Below are positions 22,518 to 34,182 of a DNA stretch of 64,000 nt, in pieces. This DNA comes from Lineus longissimus (taxonomy: Eukaryota > Nemertea > Pilidiophora > Heteronemertea > Lineidae). The first letter of the stretch is position 1. Each line of letters begins with the position of its first letter. Where the stretch lies: the NCBI RefSeq assembly GCF_910592395.1, contig NC_088322.1, forward strand, positions 870,001 to 934,000, in the 5' to 3' direction. The position numbers were made by a program, and so were the translations under genes. Under the pieces are notes generated by a model, which did not search any database, was not told the DNA's origin, and was given only the letters and a program-made list of their open reading frames with translations.

Positions 22518-23318
22518 GGGGTGTCTACAAAACCAAGACCCAAGACCCAAGACCCAAGACCTACAAAACCAAGACCCAAGACCCAAGATGTTGATGGGTC
22601 TTGGTTTTGTAGGTCTTGGGTCTTGGGTCTTGGTTTTGTAGACACCCACACGGGTGTCTACAAAACCAAGACCTACAAAACCAAGACCCAAGACCCAAGA
22701 CCCAAGACCTACAAAACCAAGACCCCCATCTACAAAACCAAGACCTACAAAACCAAGACCCCATCTACATCTCTCCTTTTTTCAGCAGGAAGTTGCAATT
22801 TATCAATAAAACAGAAGCTCCTATATAAACAAGCTCTTTGATGCTTTGTACTCAGATTCTGTTCAGAACATTTAACACTGGTTAAGCTTTTCCAAGAAAA
22901 TAAGGATCTCGGGGTAAGGATATAATACAAAAGCTAAAATACCTTAAATAGTCCTCTCGAGGCTATTCGTGATAATATAGCCTAGCTTTCTAAAGGGTTA
23001 GGGTGAATGAAAAAAAAAAGAACAATGTAATTACTTCTTGGGCAGGTACTATGGTACTAGGTACTAGTTTGGAGTAGGTTTGTTGATGGATCTTGGTTTT
23101 GTAGATCTTGGTTTTGTAGGTGGGGGGTCTTGGTTTTGTAGGTCTTGGTTTTGTAGACACCCGTGTGGGTGTCTACAAAACCAAGACCCAAGACCCAAGA
23201 CCTACAAAACCAAGACCCATCAACATCCTGGGTCTTGGGTCTTGGTTTTGTAGGTCTTGGGTCTTGGGTCTTGGGTCTTGGGTCTTGGGTCTTGGGTCTT
23301 GGTTTTGTAGACATCCCC
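22518..23318. mobile_element. Foldback transposon, 8-bp TSD CCTATGAT
   Basis: An 801-bp insertion with termini GGGGTGTCTACAAAACC and, inverted, GGGGATGTCTACAAAACC. It is flanked by CCTATGAT at 22510-22517 and 23319-23326. Each arm (about 250 bp) is built of tandem CCAAGAC/GTCTTGG heptamers, plus an internal back-to-back copy of the terminus (22641-22670 and 23147-23180). A non-repetitive core of about 300 bp lies at 22780-23080. An 8-bp duplication fits hAT, Merlin and similar superfamilies. The reading frames through the arms are repeat artefacts. Confidence 0.85.
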
Positions 23319-24235
23319 CCTATGATGTACAGGCCAGGTCCTATTACAAAATCTAGTCTTGTACATGTATTGGAAACTGCATCCTGGTACCTTCGACATG
23401 AAGTCGGAATATCAGGGTGTTTATTTATCGAATCCTTTAGCAGCTTGTTAAACTGCATCTGAGCATCTAATTCTGTCCGGGTATTCCAACTATCGGTGTT
23501 CTAGTATCTGCTTGTGATCCCAAAAGACAGTAAACATATGTCCTGATAGAGTCATTCAACCTCTGTATACCAGGATTACTTAAACCTTTAGATTTTTTAA
23601 TCATAAACATATGATATGTTTGAGTAGAATTCTGATTTTGAGAATTAAACACATGCCTGTGTTTATTAAGGTGATCTTTAATCCACCAAAGATCCAAACT
23701 TAGGTTATCCATACCAGTTTTCCAATCTTCTTAGAACATAGGAGGTGTTCTATTTTCATAAACTCGATGTAAAAGGAAATGAGTTTTATTATTCACAAGA
23801 TAAAACCCTGGAGCTTTTATCATATGTAGAGTGGTTCACTCCATACCTGCCAACCACCATTTACATTGAATCCTGAAAGTCATACTGATCCTTTAAACCA
23901 AACTCACTCAATAGCTCTTAAAGTTTCTTACGATTAATGTTGTTATTACCTTCATTGTAAATACCTTCACCTGGTGTTTGTATCTCTAGATTTTTAAGTA
24001 TCTTTAACATTTGATAGTAAGCATGAAACCTGTAAATTGATCTAATCAAATGATCATTGTGATTGATCATTGTGATTCAAATGGTCGTCTATTGAAATAC
24101 CACAACCAGTGGTAGCAAACCATACAGCTATGTTGAACTGGTTCTGGTAATTTGATAGCGGTTGCTTCTGCATCCTTAAACAATCACCCCTGTTTTTCAA
24201 TCTTAAATGTCCTGGAACTATGTTGGGTTACTTAA

Positions 24236-25045
24236 AGGGAAGTGCCCGGGAAAAAAAAGGGAGTTTTGCACGGCCCGGTCAAAACCTTAGGCGGGAATAA
24301 GGTTTCATTGATAAATATAAGGAGTTTCAAGGCCCCCAAATCACTTGTAAGGTTCAATAGATACTGGCCTTTCATTGGTTTACCGTTTGCGTATCATTTA
24401 CATACTCTCATCTTGATAAATATGACAATATTTACGATCACGTTATTGATTTTTGCAACATTTTCGGTAACGCGCCCCTTGCGGATCTGTAAGGTACCAT
24501 TCGGATGCTTGAAAAATGCCTCGTCTCGTCGATTCGCTCGCGGATAAACGCATCAGGTTGACTGCAACAATTCTGGCAAATATCTTGAGTCATCATGGTT
24601 GTCAAACAAGTCTTGGATAATATGCTGCTCTATTTCTTCTGCACTGTTAGGATCAGGGGCCTCGCTCTCCACCGGCCCAGAATCCACCGGCGATTCCAAA
24701 TCCATAATACTATTCTCTTCATTTTCCATTTTCTCCTCTCTTCAACTCACTACTATCGCTATTGACTGCGTAACATACATTAACATTCTTTCATTTTCAT
24801 TGCTAACTTCATTTACTAGAACACTGGCCTTTTTGTAGCCGAATATGTAATCCATAGTGGAAACACCTGACAGCGCCGCCCGGCATGATCGACGTGCTAC
24901 TGGCATATTTATAACTCGTAGTAAATAAGGTTGTAAAAATATGCAAATGAGATGCCGTATATGGAAACCATGACGTCACTAAGCAGTTCTTGTTTCTGCT
25001 ACGGGTGGCGCTGTGGCTTGCTTCTGGAGGCGCTATTCAACCTCT
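24236..25045 (-). mobile_element. TTAA-flanked insertion in Polinton relic
   Basis: An 810-bp insertion flanked by TTAA at 24232-24235 and 25046-25049, with weakly matching ends (AGGGAAGTGCCC and AGAGGTTGAATAG inverted). It carries a short acidic minus-strand ORF starting at 24730 (MENEENSIMDLES), then a segment with HPNGTL that also appears near 30270. TTAA targets are used by piggyBac and Kolobok elements. The family is unproven. Confidence 0.6.
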
Positions 25046-25125
25046 TTAAGTTTAAATACGTAATTAGTATTAACACTTATTTGTAAGTTAAAGAAATCGT
25101 ATGTGAAATTAGTGTCTTGCTTGCT

Positions 25126-26393
25126 TCAGGATAGTACCTAATATCTTGTTTTACCACTGAAGGTGTCGGTTCTTGTGTTCTTTTATTTTCACCACACCTT
25201 CGGTGCTAAGCCATTCTCCAGGACTAGAGACTTAACTAAAACTCTTATGCCTCTTCATCCTTGTACATTGTATTTATTTAATCTAAAATACATATTACTT
25301 CTTACAGACTTTACAGACTTTACAGGTTGTAGTAAATCTGTAAAGTATAAGGAAAGTACATGCTAGATTATTCGGTTTTGTATTGGAATTAAGGCAACTT
25401 TAATGGGGAAAAACTTCCATATTGATTGATTTTGGCCCTTTTTGCTACAATAATCGTAGAAATCGTGGATCGCTCTTTCCTTATACTCTTGGTCAGAGAT
25501 GTGCCATATAGTTATTTGATTTGATTATATTTGACCTCAGTGTTAGAGTCTATAACGCAAAAAATCGAGGATAATCATTTGGACATTAGCTTATGTGGTG
25601 ACGCTGTGTTCATTGTTAGAAACCACAATTAACATTTACTAGCCTTGTGCTCCGCCTGCTAAAACTCTTTGAGACTTTTCCGCCAGGATCTGTACTGTTA
25701 TTCCTGAACGCGAAGTGCTGTGAACTCTTCAGGAGACGTCAGGTCTCATTAAAGACATGACTGATTTAGGACTGTTTTAACATGTTTAAGTTGTTGCTTG
25801 AACATTCGATAGTTGACATTTTCTATTGTTATGCTAGAACTGCCATTCTTCCAATGCAAGCAAACGTGTAGGTCTGTTCCTTTTGTGTTCTAAGCAATGC
25901 CCTCTGTTTGCAGTTTGGTTTGTGGTAGTTGTTTGTCATTTTAAGTAATCTGAAGTTACTAGACAACATCAGAGGGATGGTAATGTCAAGTATGATGGTC
26001 AATAATGTTATAACTCCTAGTCTAAGAGTTGAAAACTGACTAACATAAACAAAACATTCTTCTAACGATACACTTTTGTTGATATTCATTTACATACAAA
26101 TTACTGTATAGTATGACTAATCCAGCCACCACGACTAACTTGCCTAACACGCAAAATATTGAATTACACAATCCAGGCCAAGTTATAAATACCTTTCACT
26201 TGTGAGTTTCTCTTCACCGGCAGGCCACAGTTTTAATCCACAGTATAGGCCTGGCTGAAATTGACGCCTTTTTCAAACCATGCTGGTCAAGACATCTTAG
26301 TCATGCTAGACATTGACAAAGACCGGGACATTTTGTGGTCAAGATGAAGATTTTACTCGCAATTTTGGCATTTAGTCTCCTCACATCTGTCTC
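25126..26393. other. Intergenic, no feature seen
   Basis: AT-rich. I searched for a Polinton terminal repeat beyond the relic gene and saw none that matches the intact element. The short frames are unrecognised. Confidence 0.4.
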
Positions 26394-28925
26394 ATGATGG
26401 AAAATGCTGATGATGTTGATGATGATGATGTCTACCCACGACGTCACAGATCTTATTCTTTATCTGAAAGAATCCGTCTGTTAGATGATTTTTCATGCTG
26501 CTCACACTTTTTGAGACAGCCTCGTGGGATTTCAGCCAGCGAATTTGCAAGGGAGCACAACATCCCTCGAAGGACGATGCGACGGGAATCAGGACTTTCC
26601 CCTGGACATTTGCCCCCTCAGGATATTTCTCCCCCCGGATATCTCCCCCCGTAGGACATTTTCTCCCCGGACTATTTTCCCCATAGGACATTTGCCCCAT
26701 GGGCACCTACCCCCGTAGGACATTTGCCCCCAGACAACTTCCCCCGTATGACATTTTCCCCCAGGATTTTTCATTTCATTTCAACGATTTCGTTTCGTTC
26801 CGGGTTTCATCACTAACCCTTATTAATAATTAGACGGTCCATGGACCGTGTGCTCACCTGTGTGTTGTGGTTGAACATGGGTAGAGTTCAAGAAAGACTT
26901 GCTGGCAGCACTGTATCGCTATGGCTGTTCAATCCCCGTACTATTAGGCAAATCTTAGAATCAACTATGTAATTGAGACAAGAGGATTCAGGTGATCAAT
27001 TTTTTGTTCCTCCTACTGGTTAGGTTGAAATTGAATTAGACAACTGGGGACCGACAGGGCCTAGCAAAATAATGAAACCTTTTGATTTTATATTTGTTGT
27101 ATTTTGAATGGGTTTAAAAGCTTATCTTTTCAACAAAAGTTATGGTTACATTTGTACTTGCATTTTTTATTTTGTAGTCTGTTAAACTTGCCAAATCTTA
27201 CCAGCTTACTCGTGCATTACCCCTACTGTACAGTAAATCAGGAGAGATGTCCACTTTCTCGATGGCAGTACATTGTACATTTCACAAAATGAGAAAGCAA
27301 TGCTCAAAATCCAACAGTGCTGCCACTTGGAAAGAGGAAACCTCTTGTCATGTACCGTATGTATAACAAGGTCCAAAACCTGGTGGGCAAATGTCCTATG
27401 GGGGCAGGTGTCCGGGGGTTAAAGTCCTATTGGGGCAGATGTCCGGTGGGCAAATGTCCTATGGAGGCATGTGTCCTATGGGGGGAGATGTCCAGGGGGC
27501 AAAATTCCGGGGAGAAATGTCCTAGAATCGATGCGACGATGGTTCAATGAAGAAGAAGACATTAGAGAGAGGTAGCGTGGGGCCACTAATCGCCAAGCTA
27601 GAATGCATCGGCAAAGACAAAGAAGCGCAGGTAGGTCTCAGCAGAAATTAACGAAATGGCTATGGGATGCGGCAGGGGAACATTTTTAGCATCACTTTTT
27701 TTTAGCTTAATCCCACAATCGAATGATAATCAACAATGTAATCGCTTAATGTGGTTTTTGGGAACTTTGTCGTTATTTGGTGATGATCGAGATGAAACTT
27801 TTTAATTCCGCCCTCTGGCCCGAGGTCGACCGTTTGGTTACGGAGTGGATGAACGGACGACGTGGACAAGGACTCCCAGTGTCCGGAGAGGATTTGATGA
27901 TGCAGAGCCAGCGTGAGTTCAATGGGATGGTGGGCAAAGCTACCTGATGACCAACAAGAAGAATACCAGATGAACATACCTCACTTTGCAGAATTTAAAG
28001 CTTCAAGAGGATGGTTACATGGATTTTTAAACAAAAATGACCTAAGTTACTGAAAATCGTGCAAGGATTCAACAACTTAAACTACAAATGCTGATGAACT
28101 GGTGGAAAACCTCCGCAGGATGTCGCTGCCACTTTGGAAGAAAATGAAATTGATCTCATCGTTAATGTGAATGAGACTTTTGCCCTATGTGACATGGCTC
28201 CCCGATACACGTACAGTACTAACGGAGCCAAACAGGCAGACCAAAGAACTTCCCGCGGTAACACAAAGCTTGGTGTTACTGTAACGTTGGGCATTACTTT
28301 CGATGGGAGAAAGATGCCCGCCAGTGTAATCTTTAGGAGTTTAAGGGCAGACGGAGATGAAATGCAAAATTTACAAGCTAACACTCCAGAAAATGCCTGG
28401 GTAACAGGTTCACCAACAGGTTGGGCTGACTGGGAAACGCTTCTGGTCTTGGTTAATGATTGCCTCCTGCCTTTTGCAGGGGATGCATTTCCCTTTCTCT
28501 TAATTTGGGACATGTTCCCAGCCCACAGAAATGTCCACCTCCAACAGACAATCGAATATTCATCCGATTTTGTGCACATGAATCCTGGGAGGTGTACCTC
28601 GATTGTACGACCTCTACCCTGACGATAATACGACCTTTCAAAAGTAACATGAGCAGGCTGTTGAAGGCATGGACAATTGCAAACAATGATGAACATGGCC
28701 AATCTGCCATATCAATGTTTGAGGTCATGCACATCATTGGCGAGTCCTGGGGTCAGATAACCGCTGAAGCGATCCACACCGCGTAGAGAGTCTCTAGGCT
28801 ACTACAGAATGAAGAGCCTGTGCGGGAGCATGTAGACCATGATGTAATAGATTTTGGTGGGTCAGACGATGAAGGTAGTGAAGATGGTTTGATCTATGAG
28901 GATGAGCATGACGATATTGAGTGAT
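26394..28925 (+). pseudogene. pogo-like (DDE_1) transposase gene, copy 1, broken
   Basis: Exon 1 (26394-26584 and 27529 to about 27640) encodes an acidic start and a psq/pogo-type HTH (SLSERIRLLDDF, EFAREHNIPRRTMRR). It is split by a foldback insertion. A second segment (about 27805-28060) has WPEVDRLVTEWMNGRRGQGLPVSG and FKASRGWLHGF, the CENP-B-type HTH. The DDE part (28134 to about 28785) shows SRGN, FPFLLIWDMFPAH, CTSIVRPL and ESWGQITAEA. The first catalytic Asp of the usual NVDET box is Asn here (NVNET). A frameshift lies near 28615 and a TAG follows HTA. Gene length and domain order suit a Tigger/pogo transposase. Confidence 0.75.
26585..27528. mobile_element. Foldback element in pogo-like gene, 9-10-bp TSD
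   Basis: A 944-bp insertion. CGATGCGACG occurs at 26575-26584 and 27529-27538, bracketing it. The arms are inverted arrays of GGACATTTGCCCC-like units (26590-26765) and their complement GGGGCAAATGTCC (27385-27525), with outer ends GGAATCAGGACTTT and, inverted, GATTCTAGGACATTT. The core (26770-27380) has no supported gene but holds GGTCCATGGACCGTGTGCTCACC near 26835, akin to the start of the dispersed repeat at position 1. Confidence 0.75.
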
Positions 28926-30587
28926 TTCAGGTTTTTGTACCCCTTGCAGAAGATGCGTGCATTTTGATTTGTAGTTTGGCACAGGAGGCGATAAAATTGT
29001 TTTTGTTGAAATCGTGAGATTTTTCAATTGAAGTCCGTTAGTCGCAGTCATGTCATGTCATTTCTATAAACTGACATCACCACGGGATCACAATTACAAT
29101 GTACGCCTAGGACGATTTCCATGAGCATGTGACCCTAATCAGGCCTTTCATAACTTGGCCTGGAATGTGTATATTCTATAATTTGCTTGTTAGACAAGTT
29201 GGTCGTGGTGGCCGGATGAGCCATATTATAGAGTACTAGCATTGTACCCGTGGCGCAGGCAGGTTCAAATGGGCTATACCTTGAATAGATTGAATTTCAA
29301 TAAACATCTAATGCAATATCAAAGGAGCCATATCGAAGAGACAAAGTAAACCAACCATTTGTCCACAGATCGGACCTAGCTGTGGCGTGCTGTATGCGTG
29401 CATATAAAAGTATATCAGTTGGTCCGATAGAGATGATGAGGCAATGCCTCGTTCCTTAGTCAGCAATATGCGCCTTTTTATACGGAGAAGAAGGAGTACC
29501 CAGATAGGCCTTCACATGTCGGCCTCCAAATGGCTCGAACCAATTGCACTATCACTACTATAACTTTAAAATGCGTGCTCCTCCTACATGTAGCCAGGTC
29601 TCGGGCAAGGCACATCGACAGGCAAGCTAGAAGTTCAGCACCGTGAGCAGCTCCTTGATAAGGCCATTTCAGGTTCAGCGCGCCTCTTCAGACCAAGTAT
29701 TGAGAGCTGTGGTGAGCACATAAACATACCATGGTAACCTTCATTATCACGGGTTTATAGCTCTGGCTAACACAGCACCCATAAACAATAGACCACCAAT
29801 TTGACCCCAGCTCCTTACTGCGGGAATACCCAAGTCCAGCAACCGAAAGTACCAAAAATACATTTTTGTTTACATTTGAACTGCACACATACGTTTGTTT
29901 ACAATTTCTTTCCCCGCGAAATCTCGAAGATCAGGTGACCTACAATCGTGGATTGAAAATAACATTAACCTTAGTTCAGCAGGTCAACACGTGTACAGGC
30001 TGTTCCAATCACCCCCCTACAGCCAGCCGTTCAACAGGTAGTGTTGGTCACCCCACAGGGAGTGCAGGTGATTCATTAATCCCCTGCATAACTAAACAGC
30101 AATGGCTTGGCTTCTGTGAGTGGTAAGGAGAATTGACCGTGTCCGATTAAAAATCCCTCCTTACTGCTTCGCTGAAGTAAATTTCCGAAAATAAACATGA
30201 CGTTGCATCAGGATAACATATCACCTGCAAACGTGCAAAATTTCGAGACGAAACACGACACCCAAATGGCACTTTAGCGAGCCGCCTTATAGTATTATGA
30301 TATAGATATACATAAGATACACTATGTGTTGAATCAAACCATTCCAACCCATGTTACACAATCTCCTTCACATAATTCAAACGTAACCAACTGTAAAGTC
30401 CACGTTGCAGCAGGTGCAGACCCACCAAGCATCGTATTTTATAGCTCAAGATAAAATGATAAACAAGGCTTCGAAGAACTGATCACGAGGCAGCTGTTCA
30501 TTCATTTATGCGCCTGTTGTGGTCACATGATGTATGTTTAAAAGTACATTTCGCAGCGACACTTCACAACGCACTTATCACTAGTGG
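28926..30587. other. Intergenic
   Basis: No supported gene. A stretch near 30170-30300 resembles part of the TTAA-flanked element at 24.5 kb (shared HPNGTL-encoding word), so a degraded relative may lie here. Confidence 0.4.
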
Positions 30588-33255
30588 CAGCAAATATGGC
30601 GGGTATTGCACTTTTAGCCTTTTTAGACCTGAACCCGCTTCCAAGGTGGCAGGCGAGTTTCCTCAGATGGCTTCAAGGCCTGATGATTATCTGATCTCAG
30701 GCCCTGGTTGTTATAAGAAGTGGAATATTTGGTATCAGGAACAGAGAAGTATGTGGAACGAAAAAGGCACTTCAACAAAAAACCCAAAAAAGTCTAAAAT
30801 AATCGAACAATTGATAATTAATTGTTATTTTGTGATTAAATCAATTGACATGATTTTGACAGTCATTGTTTTTTTGTTTTTTTTCTGTTATAGTATTCAG
30901 TAGCAGATTTTGATATGTTTATTGGACCTGACTGGAAAAGTACATGAATTCTTCTAAAATCATAAGTAAAACACAATCCACAAAGAAGACTAGAATTGAA
31001 TGTTTTCAGTAGCATGTGACAATTTTGCTCCCATTTGTATAGGCCTAACCCAAAAGGCCTAAACAAACCTGGTCAATTTAATGTGCATCATTATTTCCAA
31101 TTGATAACAAATTGTTTACACACATTTACCGAAAACATCAAAAATCACAAAAATGTATGAAGAACCATGAATAAAGCTTGGCATAACCAATAGTTACTCT
31201 AAGGACAATGCGAAGGTGTAAGTTAAAACAAATACATGATCATTATTATTTACAGGTAATTGGACCAACACAAATCATCAATTCATTCTTTTAACAATTT
31301 TGACTGAAGCTAAGAGTCTAGAACATTTCAAGCTTAAAAAGTAAATTAAGACAGCATAAATTCGTCCTAATCTGATAGTATGGCCTGCATAGTAATATGA
31401 CCCTATGGGCCGGCGCCTTGCTATAGGTAGGAGCTCAACGATAATGCTGACCAGTATACCCTAGCAGCAGACATCCATTGCAAAAGCAAACAAGTAATCA
31501 TGTATGGTGGTGGTGGGGCATAGGGCAGGCTACTCAGGCGACCTAGAACCACTCTAGAGAACCCATGCAGTCCCTTGAAATTGAACCCAAACTGCCCGTA
31601 ATTAGGTAAGTATCGATCCATCCTGATTTCGAAACTTTTTTAGAGGCTGGCAAAAACGGCTTTATTTAGGCCTACATTCGAAATTACGAAGCCTAAGTAC
31701 TTTGAACGTTGAGTAAACTAACCTTTTTGTATGGTAATCCGCTTTAATTGCACATTCCAAAGAAGGGATATCCACAAAACAATGTTCCGTGAAGTGCTGA
31801 TTGCAAATGACTGTCGACGTATTTTGTACATCAGGCTCAAAGAAGTTCAGCCTCGATCTTTTCACAAACGTTACCCGTTTCCTACGTACCGTGCCATCGT
31901 TAGGAATCGGGTACGTAGAAATACCGACTTTTCTATTTTGTCGCATTTTTACACTTCCCAACGACACAATAATTCGGCATTCTCTTTAGCTCATTACGAT
32001 TGCGACACTATATAAAGATTCGGTGAGTTGATGTTAAGAAACTGCTGCATCTGTACATGTTATTGTCAGCACCGTTTGTGCTTGTTAAAAGGGGTAATTT
32101 CATGTTGAATCTGGAGTGATTTTCTGAGAGAAAATGCACCTAGTGACCTTGGCTGTCACAACCTAAAGTTCTGAGACGGTTTATATTGTATTTTGCTGAT
32201 GTCATGGGTTTGCTAATCAGTGCATTGTTTGCCTCAGAAGTTGCTTTGTACCTTTGTGTGTTCAGGACTGAGGTTTGTCATCTTTATGTAACTTTAGGAG
32301 ACAGTTTATTGGAAGTTTGTGTAGAAAACCCAGTTGGAGTTTAGTTCATTTTGCTTAACGTAGGTGGCAGCATTCGTGTTAAACTTTGTACTGTAAAGTG
32401 CTGCAGGAGCTGTTAGTCAGGTTATAGGAATTTTGTTAGTCTCCTTGTGACATTTCGATTCCATTGTATATTTTCAGTTAATCATCAACATCATCATCAT
32501 CATCGTATGTGTTCAAGTTGGTTGTCAAGAACAAGAATACAGCTTTGTCGAAGTAGATGCATTTTCGCCTTTATCTGTTGTGCTAGGGTGCTAGCGCGAA
32601 GCCACGGCCGGGACAATATTTGAGGCTTTTTTGTTTGTTTTCTTTTGTTCATCTGCAACTTTTAAAATGTTAAAATATTTCGACAGAAATAAAAATTAAA
32701 ACATTGACTGTCAAATTCATGTTAATTGATTTAATTACAAAATAAACATCAATTATCAATTGTTAGATTATTTATTCAGAGCACCTTTGTCTATTTGTAT
32801 CACCTTTCTTGTACGTTTAACTTTATTTAAACTTATTAACTGAAAAAATTAGCATGTAATTTAAATTGGCCTGGATCAGGATTGTTTCATTATTTCCTGA
32901 CTGTAAAAAGACATGCTTTGCAAAGGTAAGGTGTTTTAACAATGTCTCAGTAACCAACCAAACTTCAAATGTTGACACTTAATTGCACAACGCTTTTGAT
33001 GAATTGTGGGCCATATTTTAGGATCTTTTGTTGGTTTTTCTGTTGTGTGCCTTTTTCCTTCCACCTACTTTTCTGGTCCTGATACCAAATATTCCACTTC
33101 TTATGACAACGAGGGCCTGATATCAGATAATCCCCAGGCCTTTAAGCCATATGAGGAAACCTGCCTACAATTAGTCGCAACCCGCCTAAACTCGCCCCCT
33201 TAAAAGCGGGTTCAAGTCTAAAAAGGCTAAACGTGCAATACCCGCCATTGCTGCA
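30588..33255. mobile_element. THAP-containing element with long inverted repeats
   Basis: Sequence 30588-30745 (GGCGGGTATTGCAC, then AGCCTTTTTAGAC) is repeated in inverted orientation at about 33075-33255. The arms are 160-180 bp with gaps. Between them lies a minus-strand THAP-like ORF. Target duplication and exact ends are not resolved. Confidence 0.55.
31662..31967 (-). CDS. THAP-like ORF
   Basis: 101 codons. YPIPND, then RKRVTFVKRSR, then VICNQHFTEHCF resembles the second half of a THAP domain (basic region, Cys-x2-His-Phe). The first Cys pair lies upstream of this ORF or is lost, so this is an exon or a damaged copy. Sequence is unlike the 14.5-kb THAP exon. Confidence 0.45.
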   Translation of the reverse strand: MSLGSVKMRQNRKVGISTYPIPNDGTVRRKRVTFVKRSRLNFFEPDVQNTSTVICNQHFTEHCFVDIPSLECAIKADYHTKRLVYSTFKVLRLRNFECRPK

Positions 33256-33977
33256 AGTGTTAATTGATGTGCAAATCGATGACGCCACCCCATTGTATTA
33301 ATAGCTAAACAAAACACATGTCGTAGGCCACCGATGCTTCTTACCCGATCAAGAATGGCCGCCGTGGTAATTGGTAAACCTGTCACTGTCAAGCAAACAG
33401 ATTGTTTGGTTTGTCCGCTTTTTACAGTTTTTAAGCCGTTTTGACCAGTCCAATAGTATCTGGCTGTCCACTTTCCACATTCTAATGGTTGCTATTTCCT
33501 TTTTCGTCGGGGTTGTTAATGTTTGTGTACAAATCTGAAAACATTGGAAACCAGTTATCCTGTCTGTCCTTATCCAGTTCACTGATATTATCTAGAAGTG
33601 TTTTCCATAATGAATTCGAAATCTTAATGAGCTTCTCTGTTTTGCAAGTGAATCTGTTGTTTCTTGAGACATAACTTAAATGTATTACTCTGCTAATTTC
33701 TGCTTAGATCATTTAGTAAATCGAAATGTCTGATGAGTTCCCTTTAGAACCGTCTGCCCGGTCTGAGTTTCAACGTCAGCAAGTCTCCAAGTAAAAAGCT
33801 TGTAACCAGAATTGAACATGCATGATACGGGAAAATCCCACTTACCTCGGCCTCAACCCGTTCGAAATGTTCTAAATTTTATAGACCGGTGCCAGGGTCA
33901 TAGTGATTTCAATGGAATAGCCATTGTCAATAGTCGCAGGGTTAAATGGGCCTTTCTCTAGCACAGGGTATTCTTTC
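33256..33977. other. Left flank of Polinton
   Basis: Mostly unrecognised. 33826-33895 is a dispersed repeat found inverted at about 58560-58632 (shared GGGAAAATCCCACTTA, CTCGGCCTCAACCCG, TTTTATAGACC). Confidence 0.5.
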
Positions 33978-33983
33978 CACGGT

Positions 33984-34182
33984 AGAATATATGTATTGTG
34001 GTGGTAGGAATGTAGGTAATTCTAAGCTATTTTGACAAAAGCCCTTACAGGCCTTTTTGTCTCAAATTAGCTTAGAAACCCCTAAGAAGCAGACACCACA
34101 ATACATATATTCTATCATTCATGAAATGGTCAGTGAAGCGTTGCAGTGAAATGGTAAGGGAATACTAGAGTTCAATGGGTTA
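33984..34182 (+). repeat. Polinton left TIR
   Basis: 199 bp, identical to the right TIR except one base near 34090 (AAGCAG versus AACCAG in the inverted right copy). The first 20 bases, AGAATATATGTATTGTGGTG, recur inverted at 34094-34113, so the outer 130 bp can form a hairpin on its own. A second nested pair (TTCTAAGCTA/TAGCTTAGAA) strengthens it. Confidence 0.97.

Larger units (their letters stand above)
22300..25125 (-). pseudogene. Relic of Polinton 463-aa structural gene
   Basis: Minus-strand sequence colinear with the intact gene at 50898-52289. The order is FTYDFFNL at about 25100, ATTGCGISIDDH at about 24090, NPGIQRLNDSIRTYVYC at about 23550, a KLLKDSIN block at about 23440, GPGLYIIG at about 23330, then after an insertion GKIDNYNNNILIAP at about 22460 and PPLMEG at about 22390. 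Two insertions split it (22518-23318 and 24236-25045), besides several stops and frame changes. With the relic at 21900 it marks the right end of a dead Polinton. No terminal repeat matching the intact element is seen beyond 25125. Confidence 0.85.

Noticed and set aside
22518-23318. Possible CRISPR-like array
   Set aside because: Short contiguous heptamers without unique spacers, in an animal genome, flanked by a transposon duplication.
22293-23458. Open frames rich in KTQDPRP / LGLGSWF repeats
   Set aside because: They are translations of heptamer arrays in the foldback element, in several frames on both strands, not real proteins.
24242-24547. Membrane protein ORF (plus) in the TTAA-flanked insertion
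   Set aside because: Hydrophobic composition from AT-rich antisense; no family match.
30508-30903. 131-codon plus ORF with Pro/Gly-rich start
   Set aside because: Its 5' part is the inverted-repeat arm also found at 33.1-33.25 kb, and the rest is AT-rich noncoding sequence.
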